Origin: an uncultured Clostridia bacterium
GTDB taxonomy: Bacteria > Bacillota > Clostridia > Christensenellales > Borkfalkiaceae
DNA length: 21,619 nucleotides
Direction: 5' to 3'
Assembly (NCBI GenBank): GCA_944376035.1
Contig: CALWBJ010000124.1
Coordinates: 1 to 21,619 of the forward strand
Shown here piece after piece: positions 7,512 to 15,380 of the stretch. The notes under the pieces are model-generated. The model saw nothing but the letters and a program-made list of their open reading frames with translations. It ran no database searches and was not told where the DNA came from. Numbering within the stretch: position 1 is the first letter of the stretch; each line of letters starts with the position of its first letter. A program made the translations under genes and the position numbers.

Positions 7512-8756
7512 TTATTGAATTTGTTGCGGAGTTTTAGGGGAAGCTTTTATTTCGCCCGCTTTTTTGAAAGCGATTTTAGCGAGTATTACTGCAATTATTT
7601 CATTGATAATCGCGGCGGCGGCGATTGTGCCAGTTATGACTGATGCGAGCGACGGGTCTATTGCAGTTAAAGAGGTTGCCGCTATTCCCGTAAATACCAG
7701 AGAAACTCCCGAGTGGGGTAAAAGAGTGAGTCCTAGGTATTTTTTTACCGTCGGCGGAGATTTTGTTATCACGCCGCCGAGATAAGCGCCGCCCGTTTTG
7801 CCCACGGCGCGGGAAACAATATATATTGCAGTAAAAAGCCCTGCGCCCGCTATCAGTTTATAATCGAGCGGAATTCCGAGGCTTATAATGACTATTACCA
7901 TAGATATATTAAGTATAGGTGAGTATATATCCATGTAGCGGTTGAATTTTTCTTCGCTTACCATATTTGAAACCGCCGTGCTGAACGATATTCCCGTAAG
8001 GAAATAGTTCATTGAAAATGAATGGAATATGAATTTATCCGTAAGGATACCCGAAAACGCGCATAGACAAAGAAAAAATATAAAAGTTATAAAACCTGCG
8101 GCGGTGTTATTTATTTTTTTAATAATCAGTGCGGCGATTATGCCCGTAAGCGCGCCTATAATAACGGGCAGAAAAATTATTCCCAGTACCATGAGCGGCG
8201 AAGCGGCCGCGCTTCCCATAGTTACGTTTACCGTCGTGATTACGCTGAAAAAGATTATTATACCGATTACGTCGTCTATTATCGCAAGCGGAATGAGCGT
8301 ATCGGTTACAGGTCCCGAGGTATGGTATTCGTTTACTATCGAAAGGGCGGGGGCGGGAGCGGTCGCAAGCGCTATTCCGCCGAAAATGAACGCCATGTAA
8401 ACGGGGATATCGGTTATTATAAAAACAATCGAGAATACGAGCGAAACAAACAGAAATGTAGCAACTGACTGAATCACGGTTATACCTATTATCTGCTTGC
8501 CGGATTTCGCAATTTTTTTAAAAATCAGTTCTTTACCGAGCATAACGCCGGCAAAACATTCGAAAATTTTTACAAAAATCTTGTACCACAGAGAGTCGGT
8601 TATTTCAAAGGTAACGACTTCGGCAAGATACGGCCCGAAAATTATTCCTGCCGTCAGCCAGCCGAGTATGGCGGGAAGTTTTACCTTTTTGACAAGATTG
8701 CCCATTACAAGAGCAACGCATATAATGGAAAATACGCGAAGAAGTTGAATAAACAT
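7512..8756 (-). CDS. Cation:proton antiporter, CPA2 family (KefB/NapA-like)
   Basis: This integral membrane protein probably exchanges Na+ or K+ for protons. The 414 residues hold roughly 11-13 hydrophobic segments. Family signs are the discontinuous-helix region GGIALATAPAPALSIV (about 126-141) and LAIIDDVIGI (157-166), with the Asp161-Asp162 pair typical of electrogenic CPA members. A conserved basic residue sits in SRAVGKTGGAYLGG (315-328). There is no C-terminal TrkA-N/RCK domain, so it is a membrane-only form. A GGAG site lies eight bases before the ATG. It sits upstream of groES on the same strand; no terminator is evident in the 144-base gap, but groES has its own promoter. The transported ion cannot be told from sequence. 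Confidence 0.85.
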   Translation of the reverse strand: MFIQLLRVFSIICVALVMGNLVKKVKLPAILGWLTAGIIFGPYLAEVVTFEITDSLWYKIFVKIFECFAGVMLGKELIFKKIAKSGKQIIGITVIQSVATFLFVSLVFSIVFIITDIPVYMAFIFGGIALATAPAPALSIVNEYHTSGPVTDTLIPLAIIDDVIGIIIFFSVITTVNVTMGSAAASPLMVLGIIFLPVIIGALTGIIAALIIKKINNTAAGFITFIFFLCLCAFSGILTDKFIFHSFSMNYFLTGISFSTAVSNMVSEEKFNRYMDIYSPILNISMVIVIISLGIPLDYKLIAGAGLFTAIYIVSRAVGKTGGAYLGGVITKSPPTVKKYLGLTLLPHSGVSLVFTGIAATSLTAIDPSLASVITGTIAAAAIINEIIAVILAKIAFKKAGEIKASPKTPQQIQ

Positions 8757-8913
8757 AATTTTTTCTCCATTTTGTTATTTTAAAATAATAATTATTATTT
8801 TTATAATGCGTTTAGCGTTTCAAACAGTAAAATAACAGATTTTTATACTTTCAATGGTTATTTATAATGGTTTTTTATTTTGTTTATAGTTTATAAATTG
8901 TTATCTATTATTT

Positions 8914-8941
8914 ATTATAATTTCTTGCTAATTCTTGCTAA
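8914..8941 (-). promoter_or_regulatory. Candidate antiporter promoter within a tandem repeat
   Basis: On the minus strand TTAGCA (complement of 8936-8941), a 16-base spacer and a perfect TATAAT (complement of 8914-8919). The -35 match is only partial (4 of 6). Two tandem copies of ttagcaagaa occupy the -35 and spacer. The implied leader is about 150 nt. Other AT-rich -10-like sequences nearby make this tentative. Confidence 0.4.
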
Positions 8942-8972
8942 GTTTATCGGATGTGATATGCGAATATATTGC

Positions 8973-8998
8973 GCGCCGCCCGTTCGGACGGGCGGCGC
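8973..8998 (-). terminator. GC-rich hairpin downstream of the AspRS gene
   Basis: A perfect 11-bp G/C stem (8973-8983 with 8988-8998) closes a 4-nt loop. It lies about 85 bases after the AspRS stop and before the antiporter promoter. It lacks a T-tract on the minus strand, so termination is likely from position but not certain. Confidence 0.5.
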
Positions 8999-9082
8999 TG
9001 AGATAAAACCATGATAAAATTATAAACAGTTCTAATCTTAAAAGTAATATGCGCGTTTTTATGATTGATAAAAGGCTTAATA

Positions 9083-10420
9083 TTACGGCGTAACGCGGTT
9101 TATGTCTCTCGGGAACATTGTCGCTTCACGCACGTTTTTAAATCCTAAAAGGTGCATGGTAAGTCTTTCGAGACCGAGCCCGAGTCCTCCGTGCGGGGGA
9201 GCGCCGTATTTATGCAACATAAGATAGGTAGCAAATTCTTCGGGATTCATGCCGCATTTTTCCATTTTGGCGACCTGTTCGTTATAATCGTGTATTCTCT
9301 GTCCGCCCGAAGTGATTTCAAGACCTCTGAAAAGAAGGTCGAAACTTAAAGTATATTCGGGGTCTGCGGGGTCGTCCATGGTATAGAACGGGCGCTTTTT
9401 GGAGGGGTAGTGAGTTACGAATATAAAGTCGCTGTCGAATTCTTTTTTAGCGTGTTTTCCGAGCAGTTGTTCTTCTTCGGGGTCAAAATCCTTCATGTCC
9501 GAAGGTTTATACTTGAATTTGTCCATTATTATTTTCTTTGCGTCCATGAACTTTATCGCGGGAATTTCGTTTATTACCGGAATATCGGCTTTTAAAAGCG
9601 TTACTTCTTCACTGTACTCGGTTTTAAGAAGTTCCATAATATATTTTAGCGCGCCCGTTTCCATGTTCATTATATCTTCAAAAGAGTCGATAAAGCCCAT
9701 TTCGAAGTCCATGGAAATATATTCGTTGAGGTGTCTCGACGTATCGTGATGCTCGGCGCGGAAAACAGGCGCTATCTCAAATACTCTCTGAAAAACGCCG
9801 ACCATTGCCTGTTTATAAAGTTGGGGAGACTGAGCAAGGTAAACCTGTTTTCCGAAATAATCGAGTTTGAATACGTTGGTACCGCCTTCCGCGCCCGCGT
9901 AATTGATTTTAGGCGAGTGAATTTCGGTAAATCCCTGTTTTGTGAGGAAGTCTCTGAAACCCCTCTGAATACCCTCCTGCAATTTGAAAATGGCGCGTTC
10001 GCGCGGGTTTCTCATGGAAACGGGGCGAAGGTCGAGAATTGTGGAGAGTTGTATATTGTCGAGTTGTTTTTTATTTATGACTATGGGCAGCGGTTCGGCA
10101 GGTAAGGACAGTATGATAATATCGTGTATTTGCAGTTCGTATCTGTCGTTGCCTTTGGCGTCCTTACTGGAAACGACTTTTCCGTGAATTTCCACGCACG
10201 CCTCTTCGCATAATTTAGCGTCCCAGCGGTAATCGGAAAATTCGGGCGCGTAAACGCATTGTATAACGTCTCTTGCCGTGCGGAGAATGACAAACGAAAA
10301 TCCCGTCATTTCCCTTATTCTGTGTATATAACCCCTTACGGGTATTACCTGACCGTCATAATTTTTGAAATCTTTGAATTCGACGCAGGTGCTATTGATA
10401 TTGCCGCTTATTTTTTCCAT
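9083..10420 (-). CDS. aspS: Archaeal-type aspartyl-tRNA synthetase, probably aspartate--tRNA(Asp/Asn) ligase
   Basis: A class II synthetase that charges tRNA with aspartate. Using the ATG at 10420 it has 445 residues; a GGAG site lies eight bases upstream, and the predicted promoter -10 overlaps an upstream ATG at 10459, which excludes that start. An OB-fold anticodon domain (about 20-110) precedes the catalytic core. In the core are GAEGGTNVF, YLAQSPQLYKQ, motif 2 FRAEHHDTSRHLNE (220-233) and motif 3 GLGLGLERL with Arg419, ending FPRDINRVTP. This is the short archaeal/eukaryotic AspRS form without the bacterial GAD insertion. A His at 33 (GYIHRIRE) is at a place I recall as linked to relaxed tRNA recognition in such enzymes. 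If non-discriminating, it would feed GatCAB for Asn-tRNA(Asn). AsnRS is less likely on motif details. Confidence 0.88.
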   Translation of the reverse strand: MEKISGNINSTCVEFKDFKNYDGQVIPVRGYIHRIREMTGFSFVILRTARDVIQCVYAPEFSDYRWDAKLCEEACVEIHGKVVSSKDAKGNDRYELQIHDIIILSLPAEPLPIVINKKQLDNIQLSTILDLRPVSMRNPRERAIFKLQEGIQRGFRDFLTKQGFTEIHSPKINYAGAEGGTNVFKLDYFGKQVYLAQSPQLYKQAMVGVFQRVFEIAPVFRAEHHDTSRHLNEYISMDFEMGFIDSFEDIMNMETGALKYIMELLKTEYSEEVTLLKADIPVINEIPAIKFMDAKKIIMDKFKYKPSDMKDFDPEEEQLLGKHAKKEFDSDFIFVTHYPSKKRPFYTMDDPADPEYTLSFDLLFRGLEITSGGQRIHDYNEQVAKMEKCGMNPEEFATYLMLHKYGAPPHGGLGLGLERLTMHLLGFKNVREATMFPRDINRVTP

Positions 10421-10457
10421 CTTTTTTTCTCCGTGAAATCCGTGAAATATATATAAC

Positions 10458-10487
10458 ATAATATCACTTTTAATAGTTATAAATCAA
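10458..10487 (-). promoter_or_regulatory. Promoter of the AspRS gene
   Basis: On the minus strand TTGATT (complement of 10482-10487), 18 bases and TATTAT (complement of 10458-10463). The transcript would start near 10451 and give a leader of about 30 nt, too short for a T-box. It also decides the start codon, since the ATG at 10459 would be untranscribed. Confidence 0.55.
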
Positions 10488-10630
10488 GCGTTTTTTCGCG
10501 GTTTGGAAGCGGAAAAAAATTATAATGGGATTTTTGGTCTCATAATAATCGTTGCATATTCTGTGATATTTGATACTGTTAAAGCAGGAAAAAGTAAAAA
10601 GTATAACAGAAGGAAAGTTTATTAAAATCG

Positions 10631-10660
10631 TTTACAAGTTTGTTGCGTTTATGTTAAAAT
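10631..10660 (+). promoter_or_regulatory. Promoter of the DegV gene
   Basis: TTTACA (10631-10636), 18 bases and TAAAAT (10655-10660) with TG one base upstream (extended -10). The leader would be about 40 nt. A TTG-started in-frame extension of the ORF from 10570 begins upstream of this promoter and is therefore rejected. Confidence 0.55.
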
Positions 10661-10707
10661 ATAAAAAAGCCGGAAGGCTCAATCAAAAAACATATCGGAG
10701 AGAAATT

Positions 10708-11553
10708 ATGAAAATAGCAGTTTCAGCGGAATCCACAAACGACTTATCAAAAGAACTGATTGAAAAATTCGACGTAAGCGTAATTCCTTATCATATAGTT
10801 CTTGCCGGCGAGGAGTTCACCGACGGAGATTTCAGTACGCAGGAGTTGTTCGATAAAGTTAATAAAGCGGGAGTTCTGCCCAAAACAAACGCGCTTAATG
10901 AATTTGAGTATACCGAATATTTTGAAAATCTTAGAAAAAAATACGACGCGGTTATACATATCTGCCTTTCGGGGGCAATAACTTCTTCTTGCGGCAACGC
11001 TTTCCGCGCGGCGGAAAAAGTTCCCGGGGTATACGTTGTTGACAGCCGCTCGCTTTCCACCGGAATAGGCTTATTGCTTATTTATGCGAGAGAACTTGCC
11101 GACAAAGGCGTCGCGCCCGAGGAAATTCAGAAAAAGGTGCAGGCAAGGACAGAGAAGTTGCAAGTAAGTTTTGTTATAGAAAGGCTGGATTACCTTTATA
11201 AGGGCGGAAGATGCAACAGTCTCCAACTTCTCGGCGCCAATCTTTTTAAAATCCGTCCGAGGATTGTGCTTAAAGACGGGAAAATGGGAATGGATAAGAA
11301 ATACCGCGGCAATATGGCTACTGTGATAGAAAAGTATTGTCAGGACGTGCTTGCCGACTTCAATACTCCCGACCTTAATCAGGTTTTCATTACATATACG
11401 TCGGCTACCGAAGAAATGGTTGCCGCGGCTAAAACCGCATGCGAGAACGCCGGGTTTAAAACTATTTACGAAACTCACGCAGGCTGTACTATTGCCAGCC
11501 ATTGCGGCGAACATACGCTCGGTATTCTTTATTTCAACGACGGTAATTCCTGA
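10708..11553 (+). CDS. DegV family fatty-acid-binding protein
   Basis: A cytosolic lipid-binding protein of the DegV/FakB type. In Firmicutes FakB proteins present fatty acids to the kinase FakA for phosphorylation. The 281-residue product has the family's usual length and both domains. It begins MKIAVSAESTNDLS (the variant of the usual TDS..DL start) and has a PKTNAL segment. It also has the ICLSGAITSSCGNAF loop (fatty-acid head-group site), VVDSRSLSTGIGLL, and the C-terminal LDYLYKGGRCN and KIRPRIVLKDGKM. A GGAGAG site lies seven bases before the ATG. Single-gene transcription unit with its own promoter and terminator. No FakA-like kinase is in the window, so the ligand and partner are inferred from the family. 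Confidence 0.9.
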   Translation: MKIAVSAESTNDLSKELIEKFDVSVIPYHIVLAGEEFTDGDFSTQELFDKVNKAGVLPKTNALNEFEYTEYFENLRKKYDAVIHICLSGAITSSCGNAFRAAEKVPGVYVVDSRSLSTGIGLLLIYARELADKGVAPEEIQKKVQARTEKLQVSFVIERLDYLYKGGRCNSLQLLGANLFKIRPRIVLKDGKMGMDKKYRGNMATVIEKYCQDVLADFNTPDLNQVFITYTSATEEMVAAAKTACENAGFKTIYETHAGCTIASHCGEHTLGILYFNDGNS

Positions 11554-11570
11554 TTTATGTTTATTTTTAT

Positions 11571-11600
11571 AAAAAACGGCTGAAAGTCAGCCGTTTTTTT
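11571..11600 (+). terminator. Rho-independent terminator of the DegV gene
   Basis: The hairpin cggctga/tcagccg (11577-11583 with 11587-11593, 3-nt loop), extended by A/T pairs, is followed by TTTTTTT at 11594-11600. It is a textbook intrinsic terminator 20 bases after the stop. Confidence 0.92.
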
Positions 11601-11629
11601 GCTTTTTTATAAAATTTCCAACTTCTTTA

Positions 11630-11658
11630 TTGCCTTTTTCGGGTTAATGTGTTAAGAT
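11630..11658 (+). promoter_or_regulatory. Weak candidate promoter of the DUF1508 gene
   Basis: TTGCCT (11630-11635), 17 bases and TAAGAT (11653-11658). It is only a partial match, but it lies just after the DegV terminator and the next gene needs its own promoter. The implied leader is about 150 nt and very AT-rich. Confidence 0.35.
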
Positions 11659-11817
11659 ATATTTAAATATATTATGTTAATATTAAGTTTTTAATATTTT
11701 TTAATAGTATTATAAAAAAAGAATATAAATAAAAATCCGTTTATATAATAATTTAACTGTGAAGAATTTAATGATTTTTGTTGAAAAGAAAAATCTTACA
11801 AATAAAGGAGATATGCA

Positions 11818-12999
11818 ATGGAAACTGTAATTGAATGGGTAAAAAACAATCTTACGCTTGTAATTGCCGGTGCGGCGGTGTTAATACTTTTGATTATTCT
11901 CATCGCGGTAAGTGCTTCTAAGGCTAAAAAGAAAAGAAAATCCGAAAAGCAGTCCGAAACCGTTGCAAAAGAAGAAAATTTAAAAATCGCGGAAGAGAAC
12001 GTCTGTGACGCCGACCTTTCGGAAAATTCGGCGGATGATAACTCGGTCGATGAAAAGGAAGACGCTCAATCAGAAAAAGAAGACGTTTCGGATACCGATG
12101 AATCAGATACGGATTCCGAAGAAATCAAACAAACAGTTAACAATACGGATGAAAATAATAAGGTAAACGAGGAGGAAAATTCTCTTACGAAAGAGGAAAC
12201 GGTTATGGTTAACAAGAAAAATACGGTCAGTGAAAAGAAAACGAAAACAGAAGGCAAGACTCAGAAAAAGGTTTTGAAGAGCGTAGGTAAATGGACGGTT
12301 GAAATGAAAGCGGCGGGCGAATACATGGCTACGCTTTCTGCCAACAACGGCGAGGTTATGCTTTCGAGCGAAATCTACACCACCGAAGAAGGGGCGCGCA
12401 GCGGTATAGCGACCATTATAAACTGTGTCGCGAACGGCAAGTTTGTAATTTACAGAGATAAAAATAAAAACTACTATTACAAACTCAAAAGCGCAGGGAA
12501 CAGACTGCTTTGCGTGGGCGAGATTTATAAGTCAAAAGATCAGTGCCTTAAAGCAGTTGAAACGGTTAAGCGTATAGCCGCTCAGGCGACTGTATTGCCA
12601 GACGTCGCAGAGGGCGCGAAGTATGTCGCTTATAAGCCTGTTACGCTCAGTACCGATGATATAAAGAAAGGTCTTCGCGGCAGATGGAGGGTGGAAAGTA
12701 CCGAAGAGGGCAACTATTGCGCAAAACTCTATGCTTCCAACGGGCAACTGATGCTCGCGACCGAAGAAGTTTCTCTTCGTAAGTCCGCCGAAAAAGCGAT
12801 AGAGGCTGTTAAAAAGAATTCTCTCGCGGGAAATTTCATTATAGACAGGGATAAGTTCGGAAGATATTATTATAAACTCCGCAACGCACAAAAATCCGTT
12901 ATCTGCATAGGCGAAGCGTACGATTCGCTGGAATCTTGTATCAACGCGCTGGAATCGGTCAGAAGATTTGCCGCCACAACTCCGTACAATCAGGAATAA
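11818..12999 (+). CDS. Membrane-anchored protein with four DUF1508 (YegP-like) repeats
   Basis: The function is not known. The 393 residues read as follows. One N-terminal transmembrane helix (about 13-32) is followed by a basic stop (KAKKKRKSEK). An acidic, low-complexity linker of Glu/Asp/Ser/Asn (about 50-128) and a Lys-rich stretch (131-155) come next. Four homologous repeats of about 48 residues follow, at 157-204, 207-255, 288-335 and 338-386. Repeats 1 and 3 share W-x-V...A-x-L-x-A-N/S-N-G-x-x-M-L; repeats 2 and 4 share F-x-I-x-R-D-K...YYYKL...C-x-G-E-x-Y. This is two YegP-like pairs in tandem, whereas E. coli YegP has one pair. The basic flank after the helix suggests the repeats are cytoplasmic. 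AGGAG lies seven bases before the ATG. Neighbours are in separate transcription units, so context gives no role. Confidence 0.82.
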   Translation: METVIEWVKNNLTLVIAGAAVLILLIILIAVSASKAKKKRKSEKQSETVAKEENLKIAEENVCDADLSENSADDNSVDEKEDAQSEKEDVSDTDESDTDSEEIKQTVNNTDENNKVNEEENSLTKEETVMVNKKNTVSEKKTKTEGKTQKKVLKSVGKWTVEMKAAGEYMATLSANNGEVMLSSEIYTTEEGARSGIATIINCVANGKFVIYRDKNKNYYYKLKSAGNRLLCVGEIYKSKDQCLKAVETVKRIAAQATVLPDVAEGAKYVAYKPVTLSTDDIKKGLRGRWRVESTEEGNYCAKLYASNGQLMLATEEVSLRKSAEKAIEAVKKNSLAGNFIIDRDKFGRYYYKLRNAQKSVICIGEAYDSLESCINALESVRRFAATTPYNQE

Positions 13000-13013
13000 A
13001 AAAATTAAAAGTT

Positions 13014-13049
13014 ATTCCCGTTCTTTGCATTCTTGCTCAGGACGGGAAT
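13014..13049 (+). terminator. Possible terminator of the DUF1508 gene
   Basis: The arms attcccgt (13014-13021) and acgggaat (13042-13049) are perfect complements around a 20-nt loop, followed by a short T-run. Position suits a terminator, but the long loop and short stem make it weak. Confidence 0.4.
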
Positions 13050-13198
13050 TTTAAATTAAATGGAAATAAATTATCACCCGCGTATTAAAAGTGTAAAATA
13101 TAAAAATACTAAGACCGTAAACTCACCGCTCGGTTAAAAAAACGATTCAGTTGTTATAATAAAATAAACGATAAAATTCGGCAGAGACGGTTTTTTCG

Positions 13199-13227
13199 TT
13201 GAAATAGAGAAAATATTATGATATAAT
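13199..13227 (+). promoter_or_regulatory. Promoter of the polysaccharide operon
   Basis: TTGAAA (13199-13204), exactly 17 bases, and a perfect TATAAT (13222-13227). Transcription would start near 13234 and leave about 133 nt of leader. No other convincing plus-strand promoter or terminator was noticed between here and the right edge, so it probably drives the whole gene cluster. Confidence 0.72.
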
Positions 13228-13366
13228 ATACGTTGGCAGAGTAGTAAATTAAGATGATAAGATGAGATTATCTTATTCAGATACTCCCGAAAAAAACTGT
13301 CAAAGCGGTAAAATCCGATATTTGGGTTATTATTTTATATTTGGTGGGTTTTAATAAGGAAATATT

Positions 13367-14116
13367 ATGAGAATCAGTGAAAACGGCGCAGTTGCGGTCG
13401 ACGAGGAAACTTTGAAAGACCAAAGCGAACAAAAAATAGATCATATAGATTACAGGGTGAAATATTCCGACGAGTTTTACAGAGAATATGTGGAAAATTT
13501 CAGACCGTCGCCCAAAAAGAAATATATTTACAGGTTTTTCAAACGCTTTTTAGATATAGTGTTTTCACTGATATTGCTTTTGTCTTTATCGCCGTTATTT
13601 CTGGCAATTGCAATTATGGTTAAACTTGATTCCAAAGGCCCCGTCATTTTTACTCAGCAGCGTATGGGCAGAAAGAAAAAGCCGTTTAACTGCTATAAAT
13701 TCAGATCCATGGCGATAACCGCTCCGAAAGATACGGCGACGTCGCTTTTAGATAATCCCGATAAGCATTTTACGCGAGTGGGTAAGTTTTTAAGAAAGTT
13801 GAGCCTTGACGAACTGCCGCAACTCTGGAATGTCTTTAAAGGCGATATGAGTTTTATAGGGCCGAGGCCCGTGGTGCTTACCGAAAGCAACCTTATTGAA
13901 ATGAGAGACGCTTTGGGAGTATACGACGTCAGACCCGGAATTTCCGGATACGCCCAGGTGAACGGAAGAGACGAAGTTTATTATAAGAACAAGGCCATAA
14001 TGGACGCCTATTACGTCAAGAATTTTTCCTTTTTGTTTGATTTGAAGTTGTGCTTTAAGACGGTTGTGTGTGTTATCCGCCGCGACGGAAACAGAGAGAG
14101 TAAATCTAAAAAATAA
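13367..14116 (+). CDS. Polyprenyl-phosphate sugar-1-phosphate transferase (bacterial sugar transferase family)
   Basis: A monotopic phosphoglycosyl transferase that would move a sugar-1-phosphate from a UDP-sugar onto undecaprenyl phosphate at the inner membrane face, starting the repeat unit. The 249 residues start with about 50 hydrophilic residues. A hydrophobic re-entrant helix with a Ser-Pro break follows (about 63-87, SP at 75-76). The catalytic domain has QQRMGRKKKPFNCYKFRSM, the Asp148-Glu149 dyad in SLDELPQLWNV, GDMSFIGPRP (159-168), the RPGISGYAQVNGRD segment (189-202) and YYVKNFSF. This is the short PglC/EpsL/WcaJ-C-domain form without extra N-terminal membrane helices. AAGGA lies six bases before the ATG. 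It is the first gene of the operon; the sugar cannot be told. Confidence 0.93.
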   Translation: MRISENGAVAVDEETLKDQSEQKIDHIDYRVKYSDEFYREYVENFRPSPKKKYIYRFFKRFLDIVFSLILLLSLSPLFLAIAIMVKLDSKGPVIFTQQRMGRKKKPFNCYKFRSMAITAPKDTATSLLDNPDKHFTRVGKFLRKLSLDELPQLWNVFKGDMSFIGPRPVVLTESNLIEMRDALGVYDVRPGISGYAQVNGRDEVYYKNKAIMDAYYVKNFSFLFDLKLCFKTVVCVIRRDGNRESKSKK

Positions 14117-14270
14117 AAATCAAAAAATTTCAGTATAAAATTTACGGCGTTTAAAAACTCCGTTTAAGGAGCATAAAAGATATTAAAAAATCTTTTAACT
14201 CAGTGATAAATTTTATTAATAAATTTTACAAAGTTATAAAAGGTATAAAAGGTATAGCAGGCGGTGCGTA

Positions 14271-15365
14271 ATGAAAGTGCTTTTGATAGGTAACAGCGAT
14301 ATTTGTATTTACACTTTCAGAAAAGAACTTGTGGATAAACTTTTGCAGGAAGGCCATAAAGTTTATATACTGGCACCTTACGGAAAACTTATTGACGATT
14401 TAAAAAAAGCCGGTTGTGTGTTTTACGATACGCCGCTCAGTCGCAGAGGCAAAAACATCTTAAAAGATTTGAAACTTTTAAGAAATTATAAAAAAATAAT
14501 AGGTGAGATAAAGCCGGACATAGTCTTTACATTCACTATCAAGCCGAATATTTACGGCGCGCTCGCTTCTGCTAAGTATAACGTTCCTTGCGTTATGAAT
14601 ATTACCGGATTGGGTTCAGCGGTGGAAAATAAAGGCATTACTCAAAAAATAACTTTATTTCTTTACAGAAAAGCATTGAAGAAAGTGCAGACGGTATTTT
14701 TTCAGAATGAAGAGAATATGCGTTTCTTTGCGGACAGAAATCTCGGAACAGGTAAACATAAACTTTTGCCGGGCAGCGGAGTCAATCTGAAAAAGTTTGC
14801 TTATGCAGACTATCCTTCTGAAAACAACGGGCTGGTCTTTTTGTTTCTTTCGAGAATAATGAAAGAAAAAGGGATAGATCAATATCTTCAAGCGGCAGAA
14901 TATCTGAAAGGAAAATATCCCGAACTGAAATTTAACATATGCGGCTATTGTGAAGAGGCGTATCAGCAAAGACTTGAAGATTTGCAGTCGAAAGGCATTA
15001 TATTTTACTACGGCCTTAAAAAAGACGTTGTACCGATAATTAAGGAATCGCACTGTCTGGTTCACCCTACATATTATCCCGAAGGGCTGTCAAATGTGCT
15101 GCTTGAAAGTTGCGCTTGCGGCAGACCTGTCATCACTACCGACAGAAGCGGTTGCCGAGAGGTTGTGGAAAACGGCGTTAACGGTTTTTTCTGTAAGCAG
15201 AAAGACGCCGAGGACCTTATAAGATGTATCTTGAAATTCATGAACCTTTCTGCCGAAGAGCGTAGAACAATGGGGCTTAACGGCAGGAAAAAGGTTGAAC
15301 GCGAGTTTGACAGAAATATTGTTGTAAAAGCGTATCTTGACGAAATAAAAAAATTGAACGGTTGA
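14271..15365 (+). CDS. Glycosyltransferase, GT4-like (PglA/CapM type)
   Basis: A GT-B retaining glycosyltransferase, probably adding an early sugar to the lipid-linked unit at the cytoplasmic membrane face. The 364 residues begin MKVLLIGNSDICIYTFRKEL, the N-terminal style of PglA-like enzymes, with a NITGLGSA segment (110-116). The C-terminal half has the nucleotide-sugar site: LSRIMKEKG with Arg195 and Lys200, and the EX7E motif Glu271 to Glu279 in EGLSNVLLE. The ribosome binding site is probably AGGCGG six bases before the ATG. A 9-base tandem repeat (ataaaaggt twice) lies just upstream. The 154-base gap from the previous gene has no clear terminator, so operon membership is likely. Donor and acceptor are not predictable here. 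Confidence 0.88.
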   Translation: MKVLLIGNSDICIYTFRKELVDKLLQEGHKVYILAPYGKLIDDLKKAGCVFYDTPLSRRGKNILKDLKLLRNYKKIIGEIKPDIVFTFTIKPNIYGALASAKYNVPCVMNITGLGSAVENKGITQKITLFLYRKALKKVQTVFFQNEENMRFFADRNLGTGKHKLLPGSGVNLKKFAYADYPSENNGLVFLFLSRIMKEKGIDQYLQAAEYLKGKYPELKFNICGYCEEAYQQRLEDLQSKGIIFYYGLKKDVVPIIKESHCLVHPTYYPEGLSNVLLESCACGRPVITTDRSGCREVVENGVNGFFCKQKDAEDLIRCILKFMNLSAEERRTMGLNGRKKVEREFDRNIVVKAYLDEIKKLNG

Positions 15366-15380
15366 AAAGCGGTTGATAAA

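Larger units (their letters stand above)
8757..9082. other. Intergenic region between antiporter and AspRS genes
   Basis: This 326-base AT-rich stretch has no convincing gene. It holds a perfect 10-bp tandem repeat (ttcttgctaa, 8922-8931 and 8932-8941) that overlaps a candidate antiporter promoter, and the GC-rich hairpin at 8973-8998 on the AspRS side. Confidence 0.65.
13000..13366. other. Intergenic region before the polysaccharide operon
   Basis: The 367 bases contain no convincing gene. They hold a weak terminator-like hairpin after the DUF1508 gene (13014-13049), the strong operon promoter (13199-13227) and a transcribed leader of about 130 nt with a small hairpin (13257-13276). Confidence 0.7.

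Noticed and set aside
10421..10459. 13-residue N-terminal extension of the AspRS
   Set aside because: Its ATG overlaps the predicted -10 box and has no ribosome binding site; the ATG at 10420 has GGAG eight bases upstream.
10421..10500. T-box riboswitch upstream of the synthetase gene
   Set aside because: The predicted leader is only about 30 nt, and no T-box sequence or terminator hairpin is visible.
10570..10707. TTG-started 46-residue N-terminal extension of the DegV protein
   Set aside because: The predicted promoter -10 (10655-10660) lies inside it, and the ATG at 10708 has a good GGAGAG site and begins the conserved DegV N-terminus.
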